The notes beneath the pieces were generated by a model that had not been told where the DNA came from, did not search any database, and was given only the letters and a program-made list of their open reading frames with translations. Positions 11,086 to 22,322 of a stretch of 64,000 bases of DNA are shown here, piece by piece. Location of the stretch: contig JAEUII010000347.1 of assembly GCA_016795145.1 (NCBI GenBank), positions 29,507 through 93,506 of the forward strand. Direction: 5' to 3'. Origin of the DNA: Planctomycetaceae bacterium (GTDB lineage: Bacteria; Planctomycetota; Planctomycetia; Planctomycetales; Planctomycetaceae). A program made the position numbers and the translations under genes. Position 1 is the first letter of the stretch. Every line of letters begins with the position of its first letter.

Positions 11086-12327
11086 TCAGAGGGGCTGGCG
11101 GAGGTATGCGGCGATGCCCATTCCGCCGCCGATGCAGAGGGCGGCAATGGCGTTTTGGGAGTGGCCGTTGGCGATTTGCCAGGCAAGGTGACAGACCAGG
11201 CGAGCTCCGCTGGCAGCCAGTGGATGTCCGATTGCGATGGCTCCACCATGAGCATTCACTTTCACCGATCGACCTTGCCACTTCATCGACTCAGCGTTTG
11301 CGGCATCCTGCCATCCCAGGCCAAGTTCGGTGAAACAGGCAAGGGTCTGAGCAGCGAAGGCTTCGTTGATTTCCAGAGTGTCGATTGCCCCTGTTTCGAC
11401 GCCAGCTTCTGCCACCAGCTTTCGAATGGCGTGAACCGGGCCGAGTCCCATGCGGGCGGGATCACAGCCGATCGACGTTCCATGAACCCATTCGCACAGC
11501 ACATTCCAGCCGTGCTGTTTTGCAACTTCGGCATCCGCCATCACCAACATCGCAGCGCCGTCGTTGATGCCCGAGGAATTGCCGGCGGTCACGGTTCCGG
11601 CAGCATCAAAGACGGGATTCAATGCAGCAAGATCACTTCGACTCAGGCCTGCTCGTGGATGCTCGTCATTCAGCACGGTGGTGACCGGTTCGATCTCGTC
11701 CCCAAAATGACCTGCTGCCAGAGCCTGCTGGTAGAGAGTCTGACTACGTACTGCCCACGCATCCTGATGATCACGGCTGATCTGAAATTCCGTCGCGAGT
11801 CGCTCCGCGGTAATCCCCATGTGTTCGCCGTTGAAGCTGTCACGCAGTCCATCGGTCAGCATGGAATCCGCCAGCTGCGAAACGTCCGGCTCCTGACCTC
11901 GGCCTGGACGCGACACCAGCAATGCGGATCGTGTCATCGACTCGACGCCACCAGCCAGCACTACCGAAGCGGCTCCGCTGTGAATCGCCTGAGCCGCCAG
12001 CACGGCCGACTGCATTCCGGAACCACACATCATGTTGACGGTGAATGCAGGAACGCTCTGCGGGAGCCCACATTTCAGCGCAATCTGCCGAGCCACATTC
12101 ATTCCATGACCGGCACTGAGAACATTTCCGACGTTCACCTGATCGATGAGTTCCGGCGGAACAGCTTTCATCGCGGATTGCGCAGCCGCGGCTCCGAGTT
12201 CTGCCGGAGTCAGCTGCGAGAGTCCACCGCGGAATCGACCAAACGGAGTGCGCTTTGCTCCGACGATCACGATCTTCTTTGAAGACTGCCTGGTCAAGCT
12301 GATCCACCTCACGGACATCAGTTTCAA
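11086..12327 (-). CDS. Acetyl-CoA acetyltransferase (thiolase)
   Basis: 413 residues of the thiolase superfamily, joining or splitting acetyl-CoA and acyl-CoA units. The nucleophilic Cys is in VNMMCGSGMQSA, the NEAFA motif is in LEINEAFAAQ, the catalytic His is in NAHGGAIAIGHPLAASGAR, and the second Cys is in ALCIGGGMG. Length is close to the usual 390-400; the N-terminal 15-17 residues before KKIVIVGAKRTPFG are extra, so translation may begin at Met4 or later. No other fatty-acid or polyhydroxyalkanoate genes are adjacent, so biosynthetic and degradative roles cannot be separated. Confidence 0.95.
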   Translation of the reverse strand: MKLMSVRWISLTRQSSKKIVIVGAKRTPFGRFRGGLSQLTPAELGAAAAQSAMKAVPPELIDQVNVGNVLSAGHGMNVARQIALKCGLPQSVPAFTVNMMCGSGMQSAVLAAQAIHSGAASVVLAGGVESMTRSALLVSRPGRGQEPDVSQLADSMLTDGLRDSFNGEHMGITAERLATEFQISRDHQDAWAVRSQTLYQQALAAGHFGDEIEPVTTVLNDEHPRAGLSRSDLAALNPVFDAAGTVTAGNSSGINDGAAMLVMADAEVAKQHGWNVLCEWVHGTSIGCDPARMGLGPVHAIRKLVAEAGVETGAIDTLEINEAFAAQTLACFTELGLGWQDAANAESMKWQGRSVKVNAHGGAIAIGHPLAASGARLVCHLAWQIANGHSQNAIAALCIGGGMGIAAYLRQPL

Positions 12328-12391
12328 GTCACCGAATGAACCTGTTGCTCGTTTCGTGACTTCTCAAAACACTGCCGATGACATCACAACT

Positions 12392-15300
12392 CTACTGACG
12401 ACTTTCCATCGACGGTTCCTGCGCGGTGGATTGTACTGCTCGCCCGGTTCGACGCGACTCATAGAGGCGGACCACTTTCTCCAGCTCCGGTTTTTCGTTC
12501 GCCGGAGCCGCCGATCGAGCTTTCTTCGCCCAGTCCGCCGCCTGGTTCATGTCACCAGCTTCAGCGTAGGCCGCTGCAAGAGTACTCAGGCTCATCCATT
12601 CTTTGTAGGCCGTTAGTTCGCAGGCCTTTCGAGCGACCACGACCGCTTGTGTTGTATCGCGGATCCTGGAGTTTTCACTGGTCGCAAGGAGCCACGCGTA
12701 ATTATCCCACGCGCGGGCGAAACCGGGACTGAGCTCAATCGCCTTCTCGTAGTCTCGAACCGCCTCTTCATCGCGTTTCAGACGAACCAGAGCGGCTGCA
12801 CGGTTGTTGTAAGCTCGAAACAAATTCGGCTGTGAATCGACCGCATGGTTCCAACAGTCAATCGCTTCTTCCAGACGGTTCATATTGAAGAGCAAGTTTC
12901 CCCGATTGTACCACGCGGCAGCATGAGTCGGCTGAACCTTGACGGCCTTCGCATACATCTCAAGAGCCTCATCGCCGTGCCCGTCACTGGCAGCCATGTT
13001 TCCTTTGACATACCACGCATCTGCAAATGACGCATCAAGCTTCAGGCACTGATCGAGATCCTTAACGGCAAGATCTTTCTGCTGAAGCTGATGCCGTGCC
13101 AGTCCTCGGCGATAGTAGATCTCCGCAGTTTCAACGCCCAGGCTCAGCACGCGAGAAAAGTCGTCGATGGCTTTGTCAAAGTGCGCCGCTCGATGCTGCA
13201 TCAGTCCGCGACGAAGGATTGCATCTGTGTTCTTTGGCTGGCGAGCAATGATGGCAGAAAGGTCCTCGATCGCGACCTCGAACTCACCCTGCTTTTCTGC
13301 CAGACTTGCTCGAAGGATTCGAGCCTGTTCATGGGCCGGATGATTCACAATGAAAGAGTCCAGCTCCTGACGTGCTCGAAAATTCTGGTCCAGTTCCATC
13401 AGGCACTGACAACGAATCCACTGAGTCTTCACGGTGTCCTGCGATCGAACGGCGGCGGAGTCCAGGTCTTCGAAGGCATCCTGGAAGTGCTTCAGGTGGA
13501 ACTGACACGTGCCCCGGATCCGACGAGCATCAGCGTTCTCCGGGTTCTTGCTCAGCACGGAAGCCGCATCATCAAGTGCCGTCTTCCATTCCCCCAGATC
13601 CGTGCTGACATCTGCGTGCATCAAACGAGCGTCGAAGTTGTCAGGTTCATTCTTCAGGATGATGGCCAGATCATTGCGAGCTTCCACGTACTGTCCAATG
13701 CGAGCCAATGCGGCTGCTCGCAGCATTCGAGATTCTGACGTTTGCTGCTCATCGGAAATGCGATTGATCGCTTCGATGGCATCCGTTTCTCTGTCCTGCC
13801 GAATCGCCAGGTCGGCTCTCAGAATCTGCGCTTTCGGCGAAGCAGCTTCGGGTTCTGTCAGTGCAGCGAGATCCTGATCCGCTTCGGTGAGTTTTTCGCG
13901 GGCAAGGTACAGGGAAGCTCGCAGCAGGCGAAGATTGCCTGGCAGTTCACCAGCATGCTTGTCTGCAAACTGGCTGATCAGCGAAGCAGCTTTCTCTGTT
14001 TCTCCCTGCGAATGAAGTCGTTCGGCCAGAGTCAGCACGGCCGCTGAATCGTCTGGTGCCAGTTCGAGACATCGCTGCATATCCGACATGGAGGCAACGG
14101 CTTCGCCAAGGCTTAGAAACACATCGGCTCGCTGGCGATACAAAGAGGCATTCTTTGGATCAATCCGCAGCGCCTGAGTCAGATCGGCAGCGGCCAGGGC
14201 CGGTTCATTCTTGTCCGAATACACAGCGGCTCGAGCGACAAGACCAGCCACATGATTGGGGTCCTGGCGAAGGAGTTCATTCAGGTCTTCGAGTGCGAAA
14301 TCACGTCGCCCGGCTTTGCGATGCAGAAGGGCTCGTTCGTACAGCAGCGGAGACTGTTCACGCGAAAGTGAAATCAGACGCGTGTACGTTTCAACCGCTT
14401 CGTCTTCGCGATTCAGTTCTCGCAGAAGTCTTGCCCGAATACTGAGCGCATCGATGTTCGAAGGATCGGTTTCTAAAGTCCGTGCGAGTTCGGCGATGGC
14501 CTCTTCCGGCTTGCCAGCTCCTTCAAGACATCGGGCTCGTTCGATTGACACAAGGATCTTCGTCGACTTGTCCTCACCGGACGTTGTCCCTGATGCCTTC
14601 ACCGCTTCAAGATCTTTGAGTGCCGTTTCGTAGTCCTTTGAAGAACTCAACAGCGTCGCTCGAACGAGCCGAGCTTCGGAATGTCCGGGGTTGATCTGCA
14701 GAACCTGATTCAGATTTGCTGTCGCGGCGTTGGTGTTTCCAAGTTCTGCGTAAGCTCGAGCCAGTTCGACCATTGCATCGGTGTTCTTTGGTGCCAGCTG
14801 CACGGCCATTGAAAGATCGCTGACAGCTTCCCTGGCCTGACCGGAGCGACGCAGCAAACGTCCGCGTTCCAGCCACGGTTCGGCATTTGTCGAATTCAGC
14901 CGGCAGGCCACATTCAGATCGGCCAGTGCACGATCGACATCGCCGGCAACCGCCCAGGCAATGCCTCGCATCAGCCAGCCTTCCGAATTTTCACGATCCT
15001 GAGCGACAACGAGATTCAGATCTTCAATCGCCTGTTCAGGAGCCGCATTCAGAAGCAATCGTGCCCGACGCAACCGTCCATTCAGGTGCGATGGTTCCAA
15101 CTTCAGCAACACGCCGAGATCGTCGAGACCTCGTTCGCGATCCGCGAGATCCAGAGACGCACAGGCTCGATCGTAGAGAGCTTCTGTTTTCTGAGGGTTG
15201 ATTCGCAGGCATTCGGAGAATGATTTGATCGACAGGGCGGTCTCGCCCATCGCTCGCTGAGCAACGCCAAGAGCCAGCCAGCCTTCCGCCCAGTCTTCCT

Positions 15301-15604
15301 TCAGGCGAACTGCGGCCATCAGGTCCGCAACAGCCTCTCGACGATGTTCAAGCGCCGCATGGCTAAGCCCGCGCATGTACCAGGCTTCGGCAAGATTTGG
15401 ATCGAGTGCAATCGCGCGGCTAAGCTGCTGAACTGATTCAGCATGGCGCCCGGCATCACGATGTTCCACGGCCACTCGAACCATGGCCTGAGCCTGCTTC
15501 TTCTGATCCGCGCAGCCGGGGAGCAGAATCACCGTTGCTGCCAAAAGAACCAGCGTTGACAGACGGCTTCCTGCAGAGTGCAAAACTGGATTGCGTGAAT
15601 TCAT
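12392..15604 (-). CDS. Giant TPR-repeat lipoprotein
   Basis: 1070 residues. The start at 15604 (MNSRNP) has GGAGG six bases upstream, better than ATG 15625. Residues 1-31 are a lipoprotein signal with a lipobox ending LLPGC, so the mature protein should be tethered by a lipid on Cys. Almost the entire remainder is tetratricopeptide repeats, roughly 25-30, with repeated A.....LG....A..D and P.....L patterns such as NLAEAWYMRG, HAAAWYNRGN and AYNNRAAAL. TPR arrays bind protein partners; no catalytic domain is visible. It is distinct from the 900-residue TPR protein at 0.5 kb, which has a membrane helix instead of a lipobox. Confidence 0.9.
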   Translation of the reverse strand: MNSRNPVLHSAGSRLSTLVLLAATVILLPGCADQKKQAQAMVRVAVEHRDAGRHAESVQQLSRAIALDPNLAEAWYMRGLSHAALEHRREAVADLMAAVRLKEDWAEGWLALGVAQRAMGETALSIKSFSECLRINPQKTEALYDRACASLDLADRERGLDDLGVLLKLEPSHLNGRLRRARLLLNAAPEQAIEDLNLVVAQDRENSEGWLMRGIAWAVAGDVDRALADLNVACRLNSTNAEPWLERGRLLRRSGQAREAVSDLSMAVQLAPKNTDAMVELARAYAELGNTNAATANLNQVLQINPGHSEARLVRATLLSSSKDYETALKDLEAVKASGTTSGEDKSTKILVSIERARCLEGAGKPEEAIAELARTLETDPSNIDALSIRARLLRELNREDEAVETYTRLISLSREQSPLLYERALLHRKAGRRDFALEDLNELLRQDPNHVAGLVARAAVYSDKNEPALAAADLTQALRIDPKNASLYRQRADVFLSLGEAVASMSDMQRCLELAPDDSAAVLTLAERLHSQGETEKAASLISQFADKHAGELPGNLRLLRASLYLAREKLTEADQDLAALTEPEAASPKAQILRADLAIRQDRETDAIEAINRISDEQQTSESRMLRAAALARIGQYVEARNDLAIILKNEPDNFDARLMHADVSTDLGEWKTALDDAASVLSKNPENADARRIRGTCQFHLKHFQDAFEDLDSAAVRSQDTVKTQWIRCQCLMELDQNFRARQELDSFIVNHPAHEQARILRASLAEKQGEFEVAIEDLSAIIARQPKNTDAILRRGLMQHRAAHFDKAIDDFSRVLSLGVETAEIYYRRGLARHQLQQKDLAVKDLDQCLKLDASFADAWYVKGNMAASDGHGDEALEMYAKAVKVQPTHAAAWYNRGNLLFNMNRLEEAIDCWNHAVDSQPNLFRAYNNRAAALVRLKRDEEAVRDYEKAIELSPGFARAWDNYAWLLATSENSRIRDTTQAVVVARKACELTAYKEWMSLSTLAAAYAEAGDMNQAADWAKKARSAAPANEKPELEKVVRLYESRRTGRAVQSTAQEPSMESRQ

Positions 15605-16105
15605 GTCAGGCCTCCGCCACACCATTCAGAACCCGCGCTCTGCCGACACACTGAGCGCAGCGACGACGACCGGAAGGGACGCCGTATCGGAGGGATCGTC
15701 AGATTGAGTACAGCAGTTCCGTTCGATCCGATCGACACGGGCGGATTTTTCGGACCAGTCCCGCGCAGCCAGAAAGGTTTGACTGCTTTTGCGGACCGGA
15801 CCTGTGCGGGGCGGGTGATTGCTAGGTGTCACACCTTCGCTGCTGAACAGGACGTCAGCGGGATCGTGGTTGTTCTGTGAGCGAAGCCAGGAAATTCCGG
15901 CGTGGAACTTCTTCCCTGCCGGAACATGGAGCGTGGCAGATTCCAGTCTGAAGTGAGCCCTCACGAACGGCCGAAATCAGGAGAAGCAGGAATTGCCGAT
16001 CAAGTTGTAGGCGTCTGGACTCCGCATGCTTCGGGAGCAACATGGCTGATCTGTCGGCCGGGCGTACAGCGACGTGACGCATTTCGAGTTTGGGAGTGGA
16101 ACCGA
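15605..16105. other. Gene-poor intergenic region
   Basis: The 501 bases between the TPR lipoprotein start and a small membrane-protein gene. They must carry the lipoprotein promoter. Open frames on both strands (for example 15626-15964 minus) have odd composition and no supporting start site, and I treat them as chance. No repeat or terminator was noticed. Confidence 0.4.
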
Positions 16106-16303
16106 ATGGACCTGTCCGGAATTCTGTCTGACGATCAGATCGGCATCCTTGGCAGCCTGATGGCATTGTCCGTCTGCGGGCTGATCATGGCATTAAGTTT
16201 TCGATTTGGACCTGCAAAGAAGCAGGCATCCCGATCAACCATCGTGACAATCAGCGCGCGAGCTGCGACTCACGAAAAGGCAACGGATCGCAAAGCAGCC
16301 TAG
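16106..16303 (+). CDS. Small single-helix membrane protein
   Basis: 65 residues, MDLSGILSDDQ, then a membrane helix (about 12-33, IGILGSLMALSVCGLIMALSF), then a basic tail (RFGPAKKQ) suggesting a cytoplasmic C-terminus. The start at 16106 is supported by GGGAG nine bases upstream; the longer frame beginning at 15902 has no such support and reads through intergenic-like sequence. Function unknown. Confidence 0.6.
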   Translation: MDLSGILSDDQIGILGSLMALSVCGLIMALSFRFGPAKKQASRSTIVTISARAATHEKATDRKAA

Positions 16304-16620
16304 TGCGTCTTCAAGTCAGAGAGTTCGGGTTGGCGGCTGCGGATCCTGCTGTAGTGGATCTTGCTAAAGATCCCAGAGTCGCGGCACGATCCGAAGTTCA
16401 GAGCCTGGCGAAAAACCAGGTTCTGTTGTACCGACGAGCAAAACTCTGCGGTTGCCGGGATTTGTCTGTATCAGAACGGTTTTGGCGTTGAGCGGAAGAA
16501 TCAGAGCAGAACTTGATTCCGCGGGTGAACAGGGTCTTGCGACAGGAACTGTTCACGCTTATATCTGCACGCAGTCTTTTTCATTGCCGTGTTTCTCGTG
16601 GTTTCCTTCAGGTGCTGACT
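16304..16620. other. Intergenic region with dispersed repeat
   Basis: 317 bases without a convincing gene. At 16351-16374 it holds the best plus-strand copy of the GTAGTGGATCTTGCTAAAGA repeat. The remainder is the upstream region of the next gene. Confidence 0.55.
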
Positions 16621-17106
16621 ATGGTCCGTCTTCACAAAGTCGCCGGTGGTTTCTTTCTGCTTGCACTGGGATATTGCCTGGGAAGTCTGAACGTTCATCA
16701 GCCGGAATCGCTGAAAGCTCAGGCGGACGAAGACAACAACAAGTACGGCAGAGAAGTGCTGACAGCCTATCGCAATGTCAACAAGGCAATGCGTGACCTG
16801 AACAGCCTGCTGTCTGCCGGTGGTCAGAACACAACCATTTCGCCAGGCCTGAATTTCTTCGCAGTGTCGGTCGGCGGAGTCAACGCGGAACAGGACCTCG
16901 AAGAAGGCCGTGGCGTGGATCCTGAAACCTTCGCGGCACTCTACGCAGATCTCGCAAGCCCGAAAATTGCCGAGCATCTTGACTACGATGAGCTCGGTCG
17001 CCTGCGATACAAGAAGAACGTGATCCGATTGTATTCACGCGACCGCCTGCGAGCGGTCTTCCTTGAACGTGACCGTCTGGCTGTGAAGGCTGAAGCGTCT
17101 GAGTGA
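16621..17106 (+). CDS. Hypothetical exported or anchored protein
   Basis: 161 residues from ATG 16621. A hydrophobic segment at about residues 7-22 (VAGGFFLLALGYCLGS) is a signal peptide or anchor, followed by an acidic start (ADEDNNKYG) and a helical region with YRNVNKAMRDLNSLL. The end is charged. An in-frame ATG at 16513 would add 36 residues and move the hydrophobic segment inward, so it is less likely. The family is not recognised. It converges with the VWA gene across 140 bases of short A-rich repeats. Confidence 0.7.
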   Translation: MVRLHKVAGGFFLLALGYCLGSLNVHQPESLKAQADEDNNKYGREVLTAYRNVNKAMRDLNSLLSAGGQNTTISPGLNFFAVSVGGVNAEQDLEEGRGVDPETFAALYADLASPKIAEHLDYDELGRLRYKKNVIRLYSRDRLRAVFLERDRLAVKAEASE

Positions 17107-17151
17107 TTCGCACTGTGCCTCGTGTCTCCGACGCGAGACCTCACCACTGTT

Positions 17152-17225
17152 CACAACCAAAACCGAAACCCGAAAACGGAAGACGGAAAACGGAATCGAA
17201 GACAGTAAACGGAATTAGAATTTCC
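17152..17225. repeat. Short imperfect A-rich repeats
   Basis: A run of related words (AACCGAAAC, GAAAACGGAA, GACGGAAAACGG, GTAAACGG) between two converging genes. It resembles in style the ACTGAAACCTGA arrays at 37474 and 63281. Confidence 0.6.
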
Positions 17226-17247
17226 CGCCACGGAGTGACGGGGCACT

Positions 17248-19620
17248 TTACGCCGCTTCGCCTCGAACGATCGCCTCGCCGCCGTAGCCGCGTCGAATTG
17301 CTCGCCGAGTCAGCATCAGCTCCACCATCAGGAACACCAGAAAGATTGTCAGCAGTGCGGGCCACAGTTCCGTAACGGTTTCGTCACCATACATGCGGCT
17401 GGTGAGATCGCTGAGCGAGTCGGTAAAGCAAATGCGATCGTTTGTCACAAGCCGTGCTCGATCTTCATCCGTCAAAAGCACCATTTCGTCTTCGGTGTGA
17501 TCGTAGTTCACAACGAATGAGTCTGCGGATTGCTGGCCAGCGAACTTCAGGCCGCTTCGATAGATGCCGGGTGTCAGAGTATCCCGAAACGTAGCTGTCA
17601 GCCGTTCATTGCCTTCAACAACGGGGACTCGCACGTTCTGGCCGCCAGGGACTGCGAACACGAAGTCCGGCAGCTCAGTGGAGTCGTTGCGAGGTGAATC
17701 TCCTTCGACCGACGGGGCATCCTTTGCCACAGCGTAGGCGGCTGCATCCCAGGGCATCTCAGCCAGCAGAGGCTCACCGTACCGGACATTGCGATGACTC
17801 TGCGCGGAGGAAACGTGGAAGACCGCTTCGTGGAGGAAAGGGATGAAGTCGGACTTCGTTGGCAGGTCATTCCAGGTGCGATCGAGTGTCGTGGTCATCA
17901 GCAACACGAAGCCGCTGCCATAACGAGTCTCCATGAGAAACGGATCACCGTTGCTGAAGGTCGCCAGGACCGCTGGAGGATCATGCTTTACTGGTGTCGG
18001 TGCTGTTTCCTGAGCCGCGCTAGTTGCGGTCGCCCCGCTATTCGCCCCAGCGACATTGGCCGCAGCATTGCCCATCACTGGATTCATTGGAGTGGTGCGA
18101 AACAGGATCCACGACGCGAACGATGCCTTCAATAGACTTCGCCCGGGATCCGACCGAAAGCGGTCCAGCCAGCCAGGCTGAATCGACAGCGGAGCAACTC
18201 GCACCAGGTCATCCGCCTGCGGTGGAGCTTCTCGTGTTCTGACAACATCCAGTTGTGGCAGAATTTGAGTCTGGCGGAAGCACGCATCAAATGTTTCTAT
18301 CGTCGTTTGAGGACCGCAGGTAATGATCAACCCTTTGCCTTCTTCGACACCCTTTCGAAGAGCAAGTGCGATGGCAGGCGACAGGCGAGACACGTTGCAG
18401 CAAATCACTACGCTGGCAGCACGCAGGTCGTCTTCTGTCACTTCTGCGGCATCTCGCACCGTCGCCAGAATCCACGGCGGGCGATCTTCCAGAGGAGCAA
18501 AAGCGAGCTCAGCGAAAAACGTCGCTCGCTCAGAGCGGATTGGTGAACTGGAGCCGTTGATCAACAGGACGGGAAGAGACTTTGCCACGTAGACGGCCAC
18601 ATGGCTGGAGTTGTCCACGGTGATGGAATCGTCCGTCACATCGGCCTCAACGGTCAGGACATGACTACCAGCTGCGGAGATTGCATGGTCAAATTCCAGC
18701 ACCGTCTCCGACCGGGCTCCAAGTCGAACCGACTGTGTCTCCCCCGCAATCGCCTGGCCGTTTTGAAGCAGTCGAACGGGTATTTGAACTTCGCCATCGG
18801 AGTCATTTCGAACCGAGACCTTCAGGCGAACTGGAAAATCGGGAACTGTAACTTCACGCGACAACTCCACAGCGCCAACAGAGACATTGCGGCGCATGGG
18901 AGCCAGGCCTTTGGTGACGTCGACAGACCAGACCTGAGGTTTGACGGCCGGGAACTTGCGCTGGTCGTCAAACCGAAGCCATGCGGCATCATCGCCGGCC
19001 TTCCATCCGTTCGCCTGTTTGTCGGAGAATACAACGACTTCCCTCGCGGTGGAGCTGCTTCGGCCAAGAATCGCGAGAGCTTTCTCCAGGGCGGACATCA
19101 TGGAGCACGCACCGGATGGCGGCGGGATCTTTCGCAGTTCCTGTTCGATCACGACGGGATCACGCAAAGGAGATTCAATGACGGATCTTGGCTGATCGCG
19201 GGCATCGATAATCGCCACACTGTCATCGCCGCTCAGTGTTCCAAGGAACTCGATGGCGCGGCGAATCGCATTCTGATGAACCGAGTTCACACCATCTGAT
19301 CTGGACATCGAATTTGAACCATCGATGACCAACACGACCGTACGCGAACCGGAGGAACGGTAGCCTGACAGCCATCCGCCTGGGATCCACGGTCTCGTGA
19401 CCGCAAGCACGATCAACGCAATCAGCCCAATACGCAACATCAGAAGCAGAAGCTCTTCCAGCTTAAGCCGTCGCCGAGTCTTCCTGGAGGGATTCAAAAA
19501 CTGCATGGCTCCCCATTCGACGACATCGAAACGTCGTCGGCTGAGCAGATGCGCCATGATGGGAAGGCCAATCCCGGCCAGTCCCAGCAGAAGCCATGGG
19601 TTCAGGAAGAACTGAAACAT
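17248..19620 (-). CDS. BatA-type membrane protein with VWA domain
   Basis: 790 residues. The N-terminal 80 match the BatA/aerotolerance N-terminal pattern: FLNPWLLLGLAGIGLPIMAHLL, a RRRF motif, a basic loop and a second helix (LLLMLRIGLIALIVLAVTRPW). A von Willebrand A domain follows (about 90-260) with the metal-site motif DGSNS in VVLVIDGSNSMS. Beyond it lie beta-rich regions and a glutamine amidotransferase-like stretch, then a last membrane helix (LLTIFLVFLMVELML). Such proteins usually sit beside a MoxR ATPase and a DUF58 protein; neither is present on this side, though they could be elsewhere. The role may be envelope assembly or chaperoning, which is inference. Confidence 0.88.
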   Translation of the reverse strand: MFQFFLNPWLLLGLAGIGLPIMAHLLSRRRFDVVEWGAMQFLNPSRKTRRRLKLEELLLLMLRIGLIALIVLAVTRPWIPGGWLSGYRSSGSRTVVLVIDGSNSMSRSDGVNSVHQNAIRRAIEFLGTLSGDDSVAIIDARDQPRSVIESPLRDPVVIEQELRKIPPPSGACSMMSALEKALAILGRSSSTAREVVVFSDKQANGWKAGDDAAWLRFDDQRKFPAVKPQVWSVDVTKGLAPMRRNVSVGAVELSREVTVPDFPVRLKVSVRNDSDGEVQIPVRLLQNGQAIAGETQSVRLGARSETVLEFDHAISAAGSHVLTVEADVTDDSITVDNSSHVAVYVAKSLPVLLINGSSSPIRSERATFFAELAFAPLEDRPPWILATVRDAAEVTEDDLRAASVVICCNVSRLSPAIALALRKGVEEGKGLIITCGPQTTIETFDACFRQTQILPQLDVVRTREAPPQADDLVRVAPLSIQPGWLDRFRSDPGRSLLKASFASWILFRTTPMNPVMGNAAANVAGANSGATATSAAQETAPTPVKHDPPAVLATFSNGDPFLMETRYGSGFVLLMTTTLDRTWNDLPTKSDFIPFLHEAVFHVSSAQSHRNVRYGEPLLAEMPWDAAAYAVAKDAPSVEGDSPRNDSTELPDFVFAVPGGQNVRVPVVEGNERLTATFRDTLTPGIYRSGLKFAGQQSADSFVVNYDHTEDEMVLLTDEDRARLVTNDRICFTDSLSDLTSRMYGDETVTELWPALLTIFLVFLMVELMLTRRAIRRGYGGEAIVRGEAA

Positions 19621-21319
<1,699 letters not shown>

Positions 21320-21353
21320 TCGACAACGGCATCGTTCGACCGGCGACGATGCC

Positions 21354-22028
21354 ATGCAAGACAGCGAACATAACCTTACTGAACCGGCGGATGAGCTGCA
21401 GTCTCCTGCAGAATCATCCGCCGGTTCTTTGTTGGTGTCACTCTCATTCTGGTGCACTCTGACCGCCGCCAGCCTCATGTACGCCGCCGTAAGCCTGTCA
21501 CCAAAACTGGAAGAATGGCTGACAGCGCGAGATCAATACACGACGAATGCTCACAGGCTGCAGGTTCTGGAAAATGAAGTCGATGACCTTGAACGAGTCG
21601 TCACGGCGATGAAGAAGGATCCCGAGTTTGCTCGACGCATGTCGGAGCAGATTCGATTGCTCCCTGGCTCCGTCGCCGAATCGTCATTTCAGGATTCACA
21701 TGTCGATCCGTTGGATGCTCCGGCTCATGCCCCTGCAGGAGCATTCAGTAACGAAGTTCGCCTGCCGTCCGCTTCATTGCCTCGTGAGCTGCGACGCTGG
21801 ATTCTGGACCTTGCAACAGACCCTAAGCTGCGCAGGTGGATGCTGGCCACATCTGCAGGCCTGACCTTGCTCGCGTTCACTTTGCTGAACGAATCGGGCA
21901 AAGCCATTGTGCTGACCGTCGTTGGGAGCATCGCAGCCATTTTCAAAGGAGCAGTCGGACGATACTTCCGCCGAACTCCGCCGCAGGAACCAGCAGCGCC
22001 GATGACCGATGCTGCGTCAGATGTGTAG
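21354..22028 (+). CDS. Hypothetical membrane protein downstream of eno
   Basis: 224 residues from ATG 21354 (MQDSEHNLTEPADEL). One membrane segment lies at about 26-50 (LLVSLSFWCTLTAASLMYAAVSL), a coiled coil at about 60-95 (LQVLENEVDDLERVVTAMKK), then a Pro/Ala-rich linker and two more hydrophobic segments near 160-205. It ends in a short basic and acidic tail. Family not recognised. The coiled coil resembles those of septum-formation or cell-wall proteins, but that is only a similarity of pattern. Its stop codon lies inside a dispersed hairpin repeat. Confidence 0.75.
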   Translation: MQDSEHNLTEPADELQSPAESSAGSLLVSLSFWCTLTAASLMYAAVSLSPKLEEWLTARDQYTTNAHRLQVLENEVDDLERVVTAMKKDPEFARRMSEQIRLLPGSVAESSFQDSHVDPLDAPAHAPAGAFSNEVRLPSASLPRELRRWILDLATDPKLRRWMLATSAGLTLLAFTLLNESGKAIVLTVVGSIAAIFKGAVGRYFRRTPPQEPAAPMTDAASDV

Positions 22029-22322
22029 AGCGATTGTCCTTAATCGCTTGCGGCAGTAGGTTCTTTCTGCCGGAAAGAACTTTCGCCGTCAGGCGAACCG
22101 TGGTCTGACGGGTGCCGTTGCGAAAGCCATGTGCACTGGGACGAACACGCCTGCACTTTGGCTTCCGGCCGCTGCGCGTCACAGGCGTTGCCTGTGCTAC
22201 CCGGGGGCGCGGCACTGCGAACGACTCAGCCACGTTGACCGGCGAGAACTTGGAACGTCGCTTGGTCGCTGGTCGCGGCGATGCCGCGAAGTGCTGCTCG
22301 GCAAGCAGCACCTACAGAATCG
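22026..22322. repeat. Intergenic mosaic of dispersed repeats
   Basis: The region opens with GTGTAGAGCGATTGTCC, a copy of a hairpin family that also occurs at 32373, 32594, 41171 and 52375. It continues with the TTCCGGCCGCTGCGCG..ACAGGC..GCCTGTGCTACCC word shared with 32330-32372 and 32552-32592, and ends with a short GCTGCTCGGCAAGCAGCACC hairpin. No gene. Confidence 0.75.

Noticed and set aside
15626..15964. 112-codon minus-strand frame upstream of the TPR lipoprotein
   Set aside because: It overlaps the presumed promoter region, has no ribosome site and no protein-like pattern.
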